Origin: Branchiostoma floridae
Taxonomy: Eukaryota; Chordata; Leptocardii; Amphioxiformes; Branchiostomatidae
Reading direction: 5' to 3'
Length of the DNA stretch: 64,000 bases
Assembly (NCBI RefSeq): GCF_000003815.2
Contig: NC_049991.1
Span: forward strand, 17,439,083-17,503,082
Shown here: in pieces, positions 26,001-41,000 of the stretch
Position numbering within the stretch: position 1 is the stretch's first letter
Layout: every line of letters begins with the position of its first letter
The notes under the pieces: model-generated
Seen by the model: only the letters and a program-made list of their open reading frames with translations
Databases searched by the model: none
Told to the model about the DNA's origin: nothing
Program-made: the position numbers and the translations under genes

Positions 26001-29000
26001 TCTCCAATTTTACTTCTTTTCCAAATTACTTTAGATCTGCCCTCTTTTCCAAGAAATAGCAGAATGCATCTTGACTTTATTTTATACACAACATATTCAA
26101 TTAGATTTAGAGTTGGGCTTGGGTTATTATAGCGCATGATTCGGGAGTCCCATCTGCCTATCTGTACCGTCGGCTGACCCGTGTGACCTAACACAAATCA
26201 CACGCTCCCCTGCACAAGGGCTTCTCAAAAGCCTTGATAATGACCTTTGAGGGTCTGTATAGGGGGTTCCTGCCAGCAGTGCAATGACTTCTTTCTTGCA
26301 AATGTGTTTCGGAAACAATTTTGTTGGAGTATTGGATTGTATTCAGTTGTCAGGCAAAACTAGGCTGTGGACATCGGCATAGCCGATTACACTGACATTC
26401 GACAATTAGATACAAACTTTAAGGATTTGTCAACAAATGTTAATCTTTTAAATTAAATGATGAAGTCAGGATTCATAACAAACAACGTGCTACGTAGCAT
26501 TAAAGCAACCAATTACAAAGGATTTGCAAGTTCTTTATATTACTAATTGGTTACTTTTCTATGATGATTCCATCTGGCACTCTTTTTTTAGCCCAGTTCA
26601 TATTCGTGTCTTTGTAGCTAATTATAACATCCAGTCCATCTCGGATGTCAGTCCTAGCACAGTGGTTGCTTCAACTGCTATATATAGTCAACTCATCAAT
26701 GCAAACATGTTCCACACTTAGGCTGAAAAAAAACAGCACTGAGAATCCCTAACCTAGCTACCGACCCTAAGGCCCACTTCAAACAGACAACACTTTCATG
26801 GTCGTGCGACTGTTGTTGTTGACAACGTTGCCGGCGACAGTATTTTTAGGCTGTAAGGAGCGGCATCGGAAACATTTTCTTTTCCTAGGCCTTAACACAA
26901 TCACACTTAAGTGGCAGCAAATTCTCTTCCCATTGAAATACTCTGATGCCTTCAGAACCCACTTTTTGAGCCGCCACAAACTTCGAAACCCGACATTACA
27001 CGTGAAAACGTTACGGCATTTCCAAGAACATGGTGACCCTAACTTTATCAGGAGTTTAATCGGTAGCACAACATCTATTTTCTGATATAGGCCTTAAGTG
27101 GCATCAAATTCTCTTCCCATTCTGATGCCCTCAGAACACACTTTTTGAGCCGCCGCAAACTTCGAAACCCGACATTACACGCGAAAACGTTACGGCATTT
27201 CCAAGAACACAGTGAATTATACATGAGACACCTGTTACTGTGTCCCAAAAGGCTCTGTTGTGATTTGTCAACGTAATGTAAATCCTGGGTCTGTATGGTC
27301 AACTGTAATCACGATCGCTGACAAAGAAATTCAATTTGCGACATTCCTCCTGAGGATTCCATTAGCCTTCAGACCCTTGCAATGTCTTCCTGGAAGACTG
27401 TGATGAAATATTTGATGTATAGATTCAATATTTGCCAAGCCTGACATTCCAGGAAAGAGCTGACAGCACAGAAAAGTAGTTACATGTGAGATTATAAGAA
27501 TTATGATTCATTTGTATTATTTCATGTGTGGATAAAGGGGAGCGCAGTGGGGCATTTTGATGTCTTGTTGAGGGAACACTGCACTAGCATCAATCTTTAT
27601 ACAGTGATCATGCAAGCAAAAGAGTGAGAGAATCAGAGAACTTAGTACTGTGTTATTGGATCTAAATATCAAAATTGAATACCAGTGATAATACGAATCA
27701 TAGCAATTTCTATCAAAAATATGTTTCTTAATGTTTTTGACCATATAAAACAGAAGCCATGACTGTGTACAACTTTGATGAGAAATTGTTTTCAAAAGAT
27801 TAAAACATCATATCATGTTCATGAAGTTGGTTATCCAGGAATCCCTCCACCAAAATGAAACATGACTATCTAGCCAATATTATCCTCCAAATGAATTTTT
27901 AACACAGTTAAACATTTGCACAATGACTTATAGGTTTCAGACTTTGAAAGATTTCTTCCTGACTCTGGTTCAGAAATACATTGTGAAAGGTCTTTTCACT
28001 ACAGACAATGCAGCTTCCCTCTACATGCATGTAGAAACTTGATGCTGTGTTTGATCAAATCTGCAGACGAGAGTGTACTAGCACTTAATGTTTCGTCCTT
28101 TTCAAAAATGTTTTCCCTTAAGAGAATGACTTTCCTTAGGTCTAGTAAGAACTGCCAAATGCAGTTTATTGTATTGCTGTAAGGGTTTCCTAGTAAGTGG
28201 GATGAAGTCGCCGAGTCTCAGTCAAAATTCTCTGCTTACGTTTCCGCTTGTTAAATTAAATGTTGTTGTCAAAACAAGGGATTACCTTGAGTCATCGAAC
28301 GGAAGTACAAACTTTCATAAACAGTTTCCGCTATTGGCTTTATTGCCACTGTGATACAATTACTGCATGACTAAGCCCAGGCAAAAAAAAGCAATTTTTG
28401 CATCTGGGATCCTAACATATACATTGTATTACATGAATTGGTAAGGATATAAACAAACCAAACATGGGATAACAATGTCTTTTATGCACAATTTCTGAAT
28501 GCTTTTCCCACTTAGTGATAACTTTGTTTCCAGAAATAGATTCTGAATCTCCTTGACATTGAGGAATCCCCCCAGGCTGAATGGATCACAAAGTGGGTGT
28601 TTGTAAACCACTACTGTCCATTAGCATTGTGATACTTCCTGAATTTGTCATCACAAGGCGCAAAGTACTTCCTCGAACTGTTGCTAGAATGGCGGACAGT
28701 CACGATTGGCAGAAGACAATGACTTGTATAGGTGTCACTAATCGACGCACAAACATCCATCCAAACACTTGTTGCTACAATAAAGCAAAGCGCATCAAAT
28801 AGCCATTGGGAATAAAGGAGAGCAAGGGGAGCCTCAGATGGAATCAGAGGACACCTCTTGCGGTGCATGTAAAGCATGTTAAGTGCTCTTTTGTTCTTAT
28901 TTTGTAGGACGTGATCTTCTTAGTGTAGCTCCCGTTGCTTCTTCCTGTGGGAAGAGTCCGTGCCGAGGGAATTAGTGAATCACAGGTTCGTCTTGTCCTA

Positions 29001-32000
29001 ATATGGTTACGCCGGTTCACTGGTTCACAAATAAAAGCCAGCTACTAGAGTCCCTGGATCATTTAATGTAGATGTTGTGTGTTGTGAAGCACAAATCTGC
29101 TGATATTAACAGTCATCACTGAGGAACCTCTGAGTGGCAGCAATGCCAGCATTTGGTCTCATGCGGCGGGCAGAGTCGTTTCCACGTCAGGTATTTCGGC
29201 CTCATTGTTTTATTTTCATTGTTTTTGGACTACCACCTGTTGGTTGTTGTATCAGCATAATTTACGGTAATTCTTCTTCATATTATATTCATGGCATTTT
29301 GCACCACTAGATGTACGCTTGCCATTTAATTTGAAATGCACATTTAATTTTCATTGTTTTTGGACTATCAAGTCCAACCCTGTTGATTGTTGTATCAGTA
29401 TAATTTACGGTAATTGTTCATACTATACTATATTCATGGTAATTTGCACCACTAGATGTACAAAGCCATTTAATTTGAAATGCAAATCGGAATCTAGTGT
29501 TAATTTGTTTCTTTGGTTTCTTCCTTTTTGGCATTAGCTTTGATCAAGTCACGTTTCCTTACTTCGTACCTCAAGTTTGAACATTTTCAGCATAGGGGTC
29601 TCTTACGCTGTGATTTGGATCCCCAGTGCTGTGATTTGTGCCCCTATGCTGTGATTTGGGCCCCTACGCTGTGTTTCAACTAGCAAAGGGGATTTTTCTG
29701 TACAGTTGTTTTTATAACAAAGTTTTTAAAATGTTGGCTTTAAACTTGGCCCTCAAAATGCAGGAAATTGTGTTTCTGGAGGTTATGAGTTTAAAAAATA
29801 CTCGAGGACGATTCTCCCAGACCCCATACAAAGCTCATGGCTGCATCGCGTACCACACGGCTTTACTGCGCTGAAATGCCCCTATGCTGTGAAAAATCCT
29901 GTTGAGAACACTGATTCATCAGATGTACATGTACAAAGCCATTTAATTTACAATGCACATTCGAATCCATTGTCTGTGACTTTGATTTCTTCCCTTTTGG
30001 CATTTGCTTTTATCCAGTCATGGTTCGTGCATGCAACCAACCAACTTAAAACCAGCCTAATTGCTGTTTGACCTTTTGGCTGAAGCTACTTTCTTAGTTT
30101 GTCATCCTAAGATGGTGCCACTTTTGGAAACCATCTCTGGACGAAATCTGTTACTGAGTGTGTTAGTCACTTCTATAGGAGGGCAGACACTAGAAGGTGG
30201 CAGTAAGTTATTCCATCGGTCAGCAGTTTTGTAACACAAACATTACATATATTAAGATCATCTATATAAATCAAGGCTGTTGCTAGGGCGTGTTTCTCGG
30301 AAAGACACAAACATCGTTCAGTGACGGACATGCTTATGTTAATGTTGTCAGATCTCCGTATAAAAAGTAAGGAAATGTGTTTCCAGGCTTACTCATAGAT
30401 GTTGCAATACAGTCGGTCATACACTTGGCTCTGTGCACATCATTGTGTTGCTGGTCAAGTACAATAAGGATGCCTATGTTTGATCTACTACGGCGGGCGG
30501 CTTTGCTCTTGCAAATTTTAAAGGTATTTTCAATTTGCACTGTTGTCATTGCTTCTGCCTCAGAATGTATCTGAATAATATTTTCTGTGTCTCTACGTTT
30601 TGGATGTTGCTCTGCTTTTTTAATTTGTTGAATATGGGCATGTGTGTTACAACTAGTTATATCCAGTATTTACTTGACACCGTGCTACTTGGGGCTCTGT
30701 TTAGCAGGACCTCTGGTAGGGTCACAGGCCTTCATGTTCTTTCTGACATGCTCCAACCAAGATCTGTCTTAGAAGTTGTCACTACTTTGCTGACAATTAC
30801 TAGCAAAATCATCTGGGGATGCAACTACTGAATTTAGTGTTTGGGTAGGACAAAATCTGTGGAATATTTGAAAAGATAATAAGGTTTTGAGAAGGCAATA
30901 CTGCTACAGTAACTGTACACAGTAGTACAGGTGGGTTTTGAAACTGTAGCAGTCTTGATTCAAGAATGCCAATATTCAAAAAGTTTTTGAATGTTTTGAC
31001 TGATATATTAATGTGGGCCTCACTGTCTACAAAGATGCTTACGTCAGTATTCTCTCGCTAACTGATTCCCTCACCCAAAAAAGTTACAGGACGGTAATCA
31101 AAGGGTCCAGATAGTCACGATGCGCGCCGCGGGTTGTTTTGATGTTTTCCACCGCAGCAGCCTTCCTAGAAATTGCCGCCAGTTTTTATCCTTTGATTAA
31201 TTGGCTGTTTTCTAATCCTGTTCCATACTTGTGGACAGAATCGTTAATTACCTGTCACGAATGTGATCACTGCGTGCTATATATAAGCACTCTGTCATGT
31301 CCCTTAGAAAACCCGCAGGCTAAATCATTGTAAGCAGGAACTAGTTGACAGCACACTTCGTCTCTTGTTTGCAGTTCTCGTGTTTGCTGGTACTAGTGCC
31401 TTGCCGTTGAACCCCACGGATTTTTATTGTTGGTTCATTTGTAGACATGCTGCATGTGGCATTTGTACATGACAAAGCAACGGATGTGGAAAAGGGTTTC
31501 GTTTTTCGCGTGTAGAGTTAGTTTCATGAGATTGCATGCACAGCATTTGTATTGAAATATTGTTGTAACCTTAAAGTGTGCTTTTGACTAAGGAAATTTC
31601 TTGATTCGGATGCACTGTTCTAGAAATGATAAGAAATTGGACACTCTAGACCCCTCACAGTGGGCAGCAAATCTTCTGACAAGCATAAAATTCTGATACG
31701 TCAGTTGTGGTCACATGTAAGTCTGACAGTAATTTTGCCCCTCAGAATTTTAACTTAGAATTCTCTAAAACCCTGTACCGTGGAAGGTGGAATTCCTGGG
31801 ACCCCCGTACAATACTCGCGACTACCCCGTTATATCCCTGACCCCCATTAGTAAAATCCTACAAGTAGCTCAAAGCCTGGTGTACTCCAGGGCTGATGAT
31901 GGTGTCTTTAAGAAATATCAGTGGAATAATTGACAAAGGCCTATTCTGTATAGTTGATTTTCTTCACAAATTTACTTCTTGAATCATAATGTTCATAATA

Positions 32001-35000
32001 TAGGATCCGGCAATGCTAAGATTAGCAACAAGTGCTTATGTCTATATTTGGAGGTGTCATCCGGCCCAAGGAAGATGCTTAAAGGTTTATCAATGCTAGA
32101 TCCATAAGGTGCTTTGTGGCTGCTTAGACCAATTTAGAAGTTCATTGAGCTGTTATAACAATTGGGTAAATCACATAATAACCATTACCATGGAGATTTG
32201 GCCAAAATTAGAATGATGGCAGAAGTAAGTCTATATAACGAGCCGGAGGTGATTAACGGTCAATTAAGAAGATAAACGTGGGGCCTAAAAATAAAGCCAT
32301 AAATTGTCATTGCGGACTATGAGATGTGCTTAGGCTTTGAGGCGTTTATTCTGTTCCCAGTTCCTGCTAGTGGAAACCGGTTTTGTCCGAACGTCATCGG
32401 AAACCGGACAAATTTTATGGCCTACGCATGGTCTGGAAACTGGTACATGAGGTAGAAAACGTGACAAAACCGGATTTTTTAAAAATCTCTCCTACATTGT
32501 ACGTGTTCTTTTCTATTCTACAAATGACCTTTATTCATAATGATTGTGTTTTATTTGCAAAATCATGCCTAAAGGATAATTGCATGTACTTACTGATACT
32601 TGTTTGTACTGATAATTGCAAATGTGAGAGAAGTAAATAGTGTGATTGGATTTTGTGCAAATTTAGTCTTTTGGTAATGCTCTTGCTACAACAGTACAAG
32701 CAGTCAGCAAAATCCATCATCAGATGAACAATGGACATTTTTTTAAGGTTTTTTACCTTACAAGTACATGTAAGGCTTTGCATGCAGTTTTCAGCGATTG
32801 TCCACACTTCATTGTCCTCTTTCTTTTGGATCCCTATTCATTGATCAGAGACATGATCAAAATAGTTGTCTTCAAAAGAGGGTCATAATACCACAAGCTA
32901 AAGCTGAAAGCCCATATGTGGTAGTAGCCAGAGTGCTATTTTAGTCCATTGAAGTTGTGGACTTAGGTGCTAAATCTAGTTCTTGAGACAAAAAGCAAAA
33001 CTGTTAGCAGCTATATATTATATTATATTAAGTCTACAGGTGTGCTCTAACATATATACATGTACATATTATAAGATTAATTTAGTTCTGATTTAAACCA
33101 AAGTAGTAAGCAATGTAGTAAGTGTTTTTTTTTTTTTTTTTGGATGGAAAAAACAAACGATTTGCAGCTATATCTATGTAACCCTTTGATAAATTCTACC
33201 TGTGTTATAGGATCAGTTTTGCATTAAGATATACATTTAGATTGTACTGGATGTTGACTTGCTTAACTCAAGTGTGTTTGGAAATTTCACAGGATTGTAG
33301 TATATGCCCCAAGCTGTGTCAGGCTCACTTAATGTTTCCAGCAAGTGTGACTTCCATTTTTGCAATTATTCTTAGTTTAAGCTTAAATATGATATTTTGA
33401 TCTGTGACATACAAACACTCTTCCGCAGCCTTTCAACAATTGTAATGAAGGTTTTTGATATCGTCTGTTGATAATTTCATCGGATTGGTAGAACATAGAG
33501 TATTAGAGTTTTCTTTTACACAACCAATACTGTCTTACTTACGCAGGTAAGAGACAGCATTAATTGACAGAAAACCTGTTTGAACTTTCCTCCGTTCTGC
33601 TTTTTATCAGGAAATCTGATACTACAAGGTACCTTTTAAGATTCAGTGACAAAGTCATATAAATCAAAACATGTTAACACTCCGTGAAATGTTATCCATA
33701 TCCATATCAGAACATATAAATCTATGATGTATTACACTTAGTGGTGGCTTCCAAATTTTTATTGTAAGTCAATCTCGGTTCAAAAGAAGGATTTACGGTG
33801 GTTTCTAACTGTGATATTTGGGACAAACACTTTTTGTTGAAATTTGAAGATCAACACTGTCTGTTGACTTGACATCCCTAAACCCCTTGGTTTTTAAAAA
33901 TAACAGATATAGGTTACGGATAAAGGCGAATTAGCGTTAATACCAGTTAATACCAATAACTGCAACCGTCCCAGTTAGTGTGCGTGCAATGCAACGTGAC
34001 TGACTTGGATATTGTTTTTTTCCTCCAAAAGTGTGAACTACCGTGACGTCAGATCGATCATGTTTGTGTTTGAGTTATTTCTTACTTTGGAGCCGCCACC
34101 ACATTGTCACATAAAACTACTTCCTTTTGAACCTTTATGGCCGCACTGACTTAATTGTATGGATGGCGTCCGCCGCACTTGTTGACTTTCACCTGTTCTC
34201 TTTAAAAAAATGTTAGCATGCGTGCACTGCAACGTGTTTTTCCTCCAAATTGTGAACTACTGTGACGTCACATCGATTATGTTCGTGTTTGAGTTATTTC
34301 TCACATTGGCGCCGCTGCGGCATTGTCACATCAGGCCACTTCATTGTCAATGCGCACTGACAAATGTTAATGATGACATCTGTGCGCACATGGATTTTCA
34401 CCTGTTTTCAACAAAAAAACTGTTGCCACATGTCATACAATAGCATCCCTGGTCAATCAAAATTTCATGCATGCCATAGGACCTCTGCAGGTTAAGGGGC
34501 CATAGCACCCTTGTTCCTTCTTTTAACAAGAATGGCAATATACATGTAACAGAGATGGTGACAATTGTCTCCTACATTCTTACTGGAGGTGAACATAAGA
34601 CAAACCAAGCCTGAGAATGAATGGTCCCTATGTTTAGTTCTCTGGTTTAGCAGCATTTTTTGCTGGATTTTTTTTTTGCCGGATTTGCTGCGTTTTTTGC
34701 CTGCACGCTTTAGATTTATGGTGTCCAGAGGATGTCATCCATGAAATTAAGATACAGGTTATTCTGTGGAGAAATGCGAACTTCACCAGTGGTAAACTGC
34801 AGCAGTCCTGTTAGTGTGCGTGTACTGCAACGTGACTTGGATGTTGTTTTTTTCCCTCCGAAATTGTGAACTTCCGTGACGTCACATCGATCATGTTCGT
34901 GTTTGAGTCTTTTTCAATTAGACGCCGCTGCCTTTTCACAAAAAGCTGCTTCCCTTTGTCTCTTTAATGTCACACTGACTTAATTGTAATTGGATGACAT

Positions 35001-38000
35001 TTGCAGTACACGTTGATTTTCGCTTGTTCTCTTACAAAAGATGTTAGCGTGCGTGCGCTGCAACATGACTCGGGTGTTTTTCCTCCAAATTGTGAACTAC
35101 TGTGACGTCACATCGATAATGTTCGTCATTGCTCACTTTGGCGCCGCCGCATTGTCACATCAGGCCACTTCATTGTCAATGCGCACTGACTTAATGTTAA
35201 TGATGACATCTGTGCGCACATGGATTCTCACCTGTTCTCAACGAAAAAACTGTGGCCACATGTCATACAATAGTAGTTTTATGTGACAATGTGGCAGCGG
35301 CTCCAAAGTGAGAACCCTGAACCCTGGTAGACTAGCCCTAAATAGGGCTAAAGGGTATCGGAATAAAGGAATAAAGGAATAGCATCCCTGGTCAATCAGA
35401 ATTTCATGCATGCCATAGGACCTCTGCAGGTTAAGGGGCCAAAGCACCCTTGTTCCTTCTTTTAACAAGAATGGCAATATACATGTAACAGAAATGGTGA
35501 CAATTGTCTCCTACATTCTTACTGGAGGTGATCATAAGACAAACCAAGCCTGAGAATGAATGGTCCCGATGTTTAGTTCTCTGGTTTAGCAGCATTTTTT
35601 GCTGGATTTTTTTTTTGACGGATTTGCTGCGTTTTTCGCCTGCACGCTTTAGAATTACGGTGTCCAGAGGATGTCATCCATGAAATTAAGATACAGGTTA
35701 TTCTGTGGATAAATGCGAACTAGTACCAAACTAATACCAGTGGTAAACTGCAGCAGTCCTGTTAGTGTGCGTGTACTGCAACGTGACTCGGATGTTGTTT
35801 TTTTCCCTCCGAAATTGTGAACTTCCGTGACGTCACATCGATGATGTTCGTGTTTGAGTCTTTTTCAATTAGACGCCGCTGCCTTTTCACAAAAAGCTGC
35901 TTCCCTTTTTCTCTTTAATGTCACACTGACTTAATTGTAATTGGATGACATTTGCAGTACACGTTGATTTTCGCTTGTTCTCTTACAAAAAATGTTAGTG
36001 TGCGTGCGCTGCAACATGACTCTTTTTCCTCCAAATTGTGAGCTACTGTGACGTCACATCGATTATGTTCGTCATTTCTCACTTTGGTGCCGCGGCATTG
36101 TCACAACAGGCCACTTCATTGTCAATGCGCACTGACTTAATGTTAATGATGACATCTGTGCGCACATGGATTCTCACCTGTTCTCAACGAAAAAACTATG
36201 GCCACATGTCATACAATGTGTATTTTGAAATCATGTTGTATGTACTATGTTTATGTATGCATATGTGCCCAGTGGCAAGTGAAAAGCAGGCAGTATCCTG
36301 AGAGTATTTTTCCTGGTTAGATAAATAAAAATGAAATGAAATAAAATAAAATGAAATGAAATAGCATCCCTGGTCAATCAAAATTTCATGCATGCCAGAG
36401 GACCTCTGCAGGTTAAGGTGCTACATCGCACTTGTTCATTCTTTAGATAAGAATGGCAATATAGATAAACAAAAAAGTCATATAACAGAAATGGTGACAG
36501 TTGTCTCTTACAGTCTTACTGGATGTGAGCATAAAACAAACCCAGCCTGGAAAATAATGGTCCCGATGTTTAGTACTGTTTACCCTGTTGATAAATGCGA
36601 ACTACATGTAGTACCAAACTAATACCGGCAGTAAACTGCAGCGCTCCCAGTTAGTGTGCGTGTACTGCAACGTGACTCGGATGTTGTTTTTTTCCCTCCA
36701 AAATTATGAACTTCCGTGACGTCACATCGATCATGCTCATGTTTGAGTCTTTTTTAATAAGGCACTGCTGCCTTGTCACATAAAGCTTCTTCACTGACTT
36801 AATTGTATGGATGACATTTGCAGTGCACGTTGATTTTCGTTTGTTCTCTTACAAAAAATGTTAGTGTGCGTGCGCTGCAACGTGACTGCAAGGTGTTTTT
36901 CCTCCAAATTGTGAACTTCTGTGACGTCACATCGATTATGTTCGTCATTTCTCACTTTGGCACTGCTGCATTGTCACATCAGGCCACTTCAATGTCAATG
37001 CGCACTGACTTAATGTTAATGATGACATCTGTGCGCACATGGATTCTCACCTGTTCTCAACGAAAAAACTGTGGCCACATGTCATACAATGCGTGTATTT
37101 CGAAATCATGTTGTATGTACTATGTTTATGTATGCATATGTGCCCAGTGGCAAGTGAAAAGCAGGCAGTAGCCTGAGAGTATTTTTCCTGGTTAGATAAA
37201 TAAAAATGAAATGAAATAAAATAAAATAAAATAAAATAAAATGAAATAGCATCCCTGGTCAATCAAATTGTCATGCATGCCAGAGGACCTCTGCAGGTTA
37301 AGGTGCTACATCGCACTCGTTCATTCTTTAAATAAGAATGGCAATTTCAATAAACATGTTACAGAAATGGCGACAATTGTCTCTTACAGTCTTACTGGAT
37401 GTGAGCATAAAACAAACCCAGCCTAGGAAATAATGGTCCCGATGTTTAGTACTGTTTACCCTGTTGATAAATGCGAACTAGTACCAAACGAATACCGGCA
37501 GTAAACTGCAGCAGTCCTGGTTAGTGTGCGTGTACTGCAACGTGACTCGGATGTTGTTCTTTTCCCTCCAAAATTATGAACTTCCGTGACGTCACATCGA
37601 TCATGTTCGTGTTTGAGTCTTTTTTAATAAGGCACTGCTGCCTTGTCACATAAAGCTTCTTCACTGACTTAATTGTATGGATGACATTTGCAGTGCACGT
37701 TGACTTTCGCTTGTTCTCTTTAAAAAAATGTAAGTGTGCGTGTACTGCAACGAGACTCATGTGTTTTTCCTCCAAATTGTGAACTACTGTGACGTCACAT
37801 CGATTATGTTCGTGTTTGAGTTATTTCTTGTCTTCTCGCCACTGCATTGTCACATAAGGCTACTTCCCTTGCTCCCTTTAAGGCTTACAACAATGTGTAT
37901 ATTGTAAAGAAGAGACTCCAAACTTAAGTAGTTTCCCTGGAAATATAAATTTTTTTAATTTGTTAGAACATATGTTGATTTAGAGCTTAATGTCATAGCG

Positions 38001-41000
38001 CAGAAATTTCTAAAGGTTAAAAAAAAACATTTTGGAAAATGGGGAACTCTACACTGTGATCTAAGACTTAGGAAAACTCAATTTCCAAATTGTTTGGTAA
38101 TTTTATTAACAATTTTTGTCTTTACACTTCTATAGTGTTTTTCCTTTGCACGCCCACTACTGTTATTGCACTGTGTATCTTTAAAATGCAATAGAGAAGA
38201 AATAACAAGGCTGCAAAATAGTCAGCACTGAATGTGCCTGGGCAGGAATACTAATGATGGCTGTGGAAACCTTTTTTTTTTACCGCAAAATAAGCTCCTT
38301 ATTTCGTATAGGCCATGACAGTTCTCACGTTGCAGACTTTTTAATAATTGATCAGAGGGATATTATATATTTATAGGAGTTCATTGAATGGAAAACGTGC
38401 ACCTTGGCAGAGCACAAAAACAGGAAATCAAGCCTACGTAATGGAAAATACAAATCTCTTAATGTAAAAAGAATGTTATCCACCCTCTTGACTCTATGTA
38501 ACCTTTTATGCTGTGTTCTTCCTTCCTTGCTGTTTTATCATCTCTTCTATTTCATTTCATTTATTTATTTATCACTCCTCGCTAGAAAGGCTAGCTCAAG
38601 GTTTCCTAAGATACAGAAGAGATAGAGAGAGTTTTCACGGATTCTTTGCAGAGTAGACCACTCTTTCATAATGTATTTCTTCTACTTTTTATATTTGTCA
38701 TTTTCTAGAAATTTGCCACATACTCCCATATATAGCTCATCCACATTATCTCAAATTAAGGTTTTCTTGAAAGAAAAGGAAGAAGTCAAACCACCCACAG
38801 TACATATTGGCAGTGAATTAAGCAACGTTGAAGTATATTTGTGTCCATGTAAGTTAAATTCTCTTTGTTAGTTCGTAAGTAGCCTTCGGGTAGGAGTTTG
38901 CATTAATGTTGTTATCATTCCATGAGACTGATGAAAAACAGCACTATGATCCAGTCTGGCCCACCAGCCCGCCAGCACCACAATACCCTATTTGGTGGAG
39001 TGATTAATTGTGCATCCACGGCACTGACAGGAGATCTTAACATGCACATGTGCCTCGTGTTATCGCCCCTCTATTATTGGGTCGTTAGCATGCAGGCTCC
39101 TTCTCAACCAATCACCCGGAGCCATTCCTACTTCCTGTTTCTCGGAAGGCCGGGTCGGTTTGGCCACGTGGGAGCCCAGGGTATATTTTTATCACAAGAC
39201 ATGATGAAAACAGGCTTGAGGCTGCTGTCACGTTCCTCCCACGTCATAGGGCTTGTGACGGAGTCTATAAAACTCACGCTGCTCCCTTCCACTGACCAGA
39301 TTAGCTTGCTGCTACAGAGTGATCGCACGCAGCGTCTGTGCCCACTGTTAGCAATAGCAGCACTTGCAAAGACAGTCCTAGATCGCTCCAAAACTTGTTT
39401 AGATGTACGGAATTGCCACTTCCAGCGACAGCAACCAACCGGACAAATCTTCCACTCGTTTTAAAAAGGCTTGCCGGAAAGTTTCCCGCTTTTTTGGGCA
39501 GATGTTGATGAAGGTTTCTGCCATGCCTTGTCTACAGGGAAACAAGTACTTCGTACGAGTGTCAGCCTGCAACGTGAAGGGATGGGGACCGACCAAGGCC
39601 ACCATACCGCCGGCCGGAGTACCCTCAAGTAAGTCTTGTCAAATCTTCTTTGCTTTTTGCTCACGGTAGGATCACCTATCTGTACGTCTTGCACAATCTC
39701 TCCTTTTATGGTTATTCCTCGATTCGTTTTGTCGCAATCTAGAGTTTGGTGTCCATGAGAAGAAGAAAAAAAAAACGGAGGCATTTTCCTCCAATCTTCT
39801 ATACTCATTGTGATTTTGTGAATCTTGTCATTTCTTTATCATGGGCAGTTAGCCATCTAAATTTTCTTTCTTCAATGCTTTAATTGCACTGAAGACTCAG
39901 TATCAAATTATTGCCAACAATATCTGTTGAATCTTCCTTTTGATGATTGTATCTGTTGTAAATGATCGTCATATTTCAGCACTTTTTAAAGCAAATTTGC
40001 CGGGGCAAGCACATTATGCTCTGGGTGCTATGGGATTTCTCATATCACAGTGATTAACGTTGAGTGGCATTGTACCCTGGGGACTAAGCATTAACATTAG
40101 GCTAATCATTTTCCATTATAGCGTTGAGTTGAATAGTAAGGATTTTCTGTGTGTTGGGCTTAGATCCTTCCGTTTCAGTATAGCACTCTCCTTGGTGCTG
40201 AAAAATTAATAGTTATGGTTTTGTACATTACACAGTGGAAAGCACCCTGCCTTACATTCAGGTCTTTCTGTTGCTAGTTTTTTTATGCTTTAATGTTACT
40301 GGCAGTTCTGTCTTTTGCCTGTGACACTGACTGGTTGATCTACTAAGACATCTGTTTTTTGTTAATCATGAGTTTTAGTCATAGTTTTGATTAGTTAGAT
40401 TATGTGCTGTTGGTTTCAACTACATATGTAATTGATTTCATTTGTGCTATATTTTATGTGTCAGGTCTAAAGGGTTACTCTTAACATCTAAAAGAGTGGT
40501 TCTGTAATTTTACAATATGTCTAGGCTACTCTTACCATTACTTGTGTAATGCCTTGCAGACTGGAGAGAATTGGAGGTGTCAGAGTCTCAGGACAGACAT
40601 CGACTCAAGAAGCTTGACGACTTGAAGACACAGATCAAGAATGCCAAGATGTTAGAAGCAGACACTATCTGTAAGTTATTTAGCTATTAAATCTTCATTT
40701 TCTGACGATTTATTGATCTTGCTGCAATTTTCATCCTACAAAGAACATCATGAACATATCTGAAATCTCAAATCTACCAGCACAGCTGACCTCTTCTCCA
40801 ATCATCACAAACACTAGGATGACAGTTATTCTCTTTGCCCTTTGCCTGTGTGTCACACACAGCTAACCGTGTACTCTTTTTTGACCTTTTGCAGCCACAC
40901 ACAGTTCTCCTAAAGGCTCCCCACCACACATGCGGCGCTCCATGAAGAAGGGACTGAAGAACTTCTTCCAGTCTGTCAAGTTCCACCGCAACCTCAAAAG

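Larger units (their letters stand above)
25273..39537. other. ANKFN1: Intron 7 (14.3 kb)
   Basis: The intron contains tandem duplications at 26870-27235 and 29210-29480, a weak candidate exon (29143), the CRE-bearing higher-order array (33960-37880) and the promoter and 5' exon 1c just before exon 8. A TATATATAAG near 31279 in a CpG-rich stretch has no coding exon behind it. The stretches at 25300-26750, 27250-29100 and 30000-33950 show nothing else I can name. Confidence 0.6.

Noticed and set aside
31270-31345. TATATATAAG in a CpG-rich stretch, as a further internal promoter
   Set aside because: No coding exon with a donor follows, and the next ATG reads only seven codons. It could start a non-coding RNA, but nothing supports that.
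34210-37262. Repeated ORFs with nearly the same peptide on the plus strand
   Set aside because: They recur because the satellite units recur, start at different points and are interrupted. There is no sign of selection on the peptide.
33960-37880. A CRISPR-like array, suggested by regular repeats
   Set aside because: Units are about 870 bp with related monomers and no short unique spacers; it is a eukaryotic higher-order satellite.
38922-39464. A 180-codon ORF just before exon 8
   Set aside because: It is in a different frame from exon 8, covers the putative promoter motifs and shows no known domain. The in-frame ORF from 39403 explains the region better.
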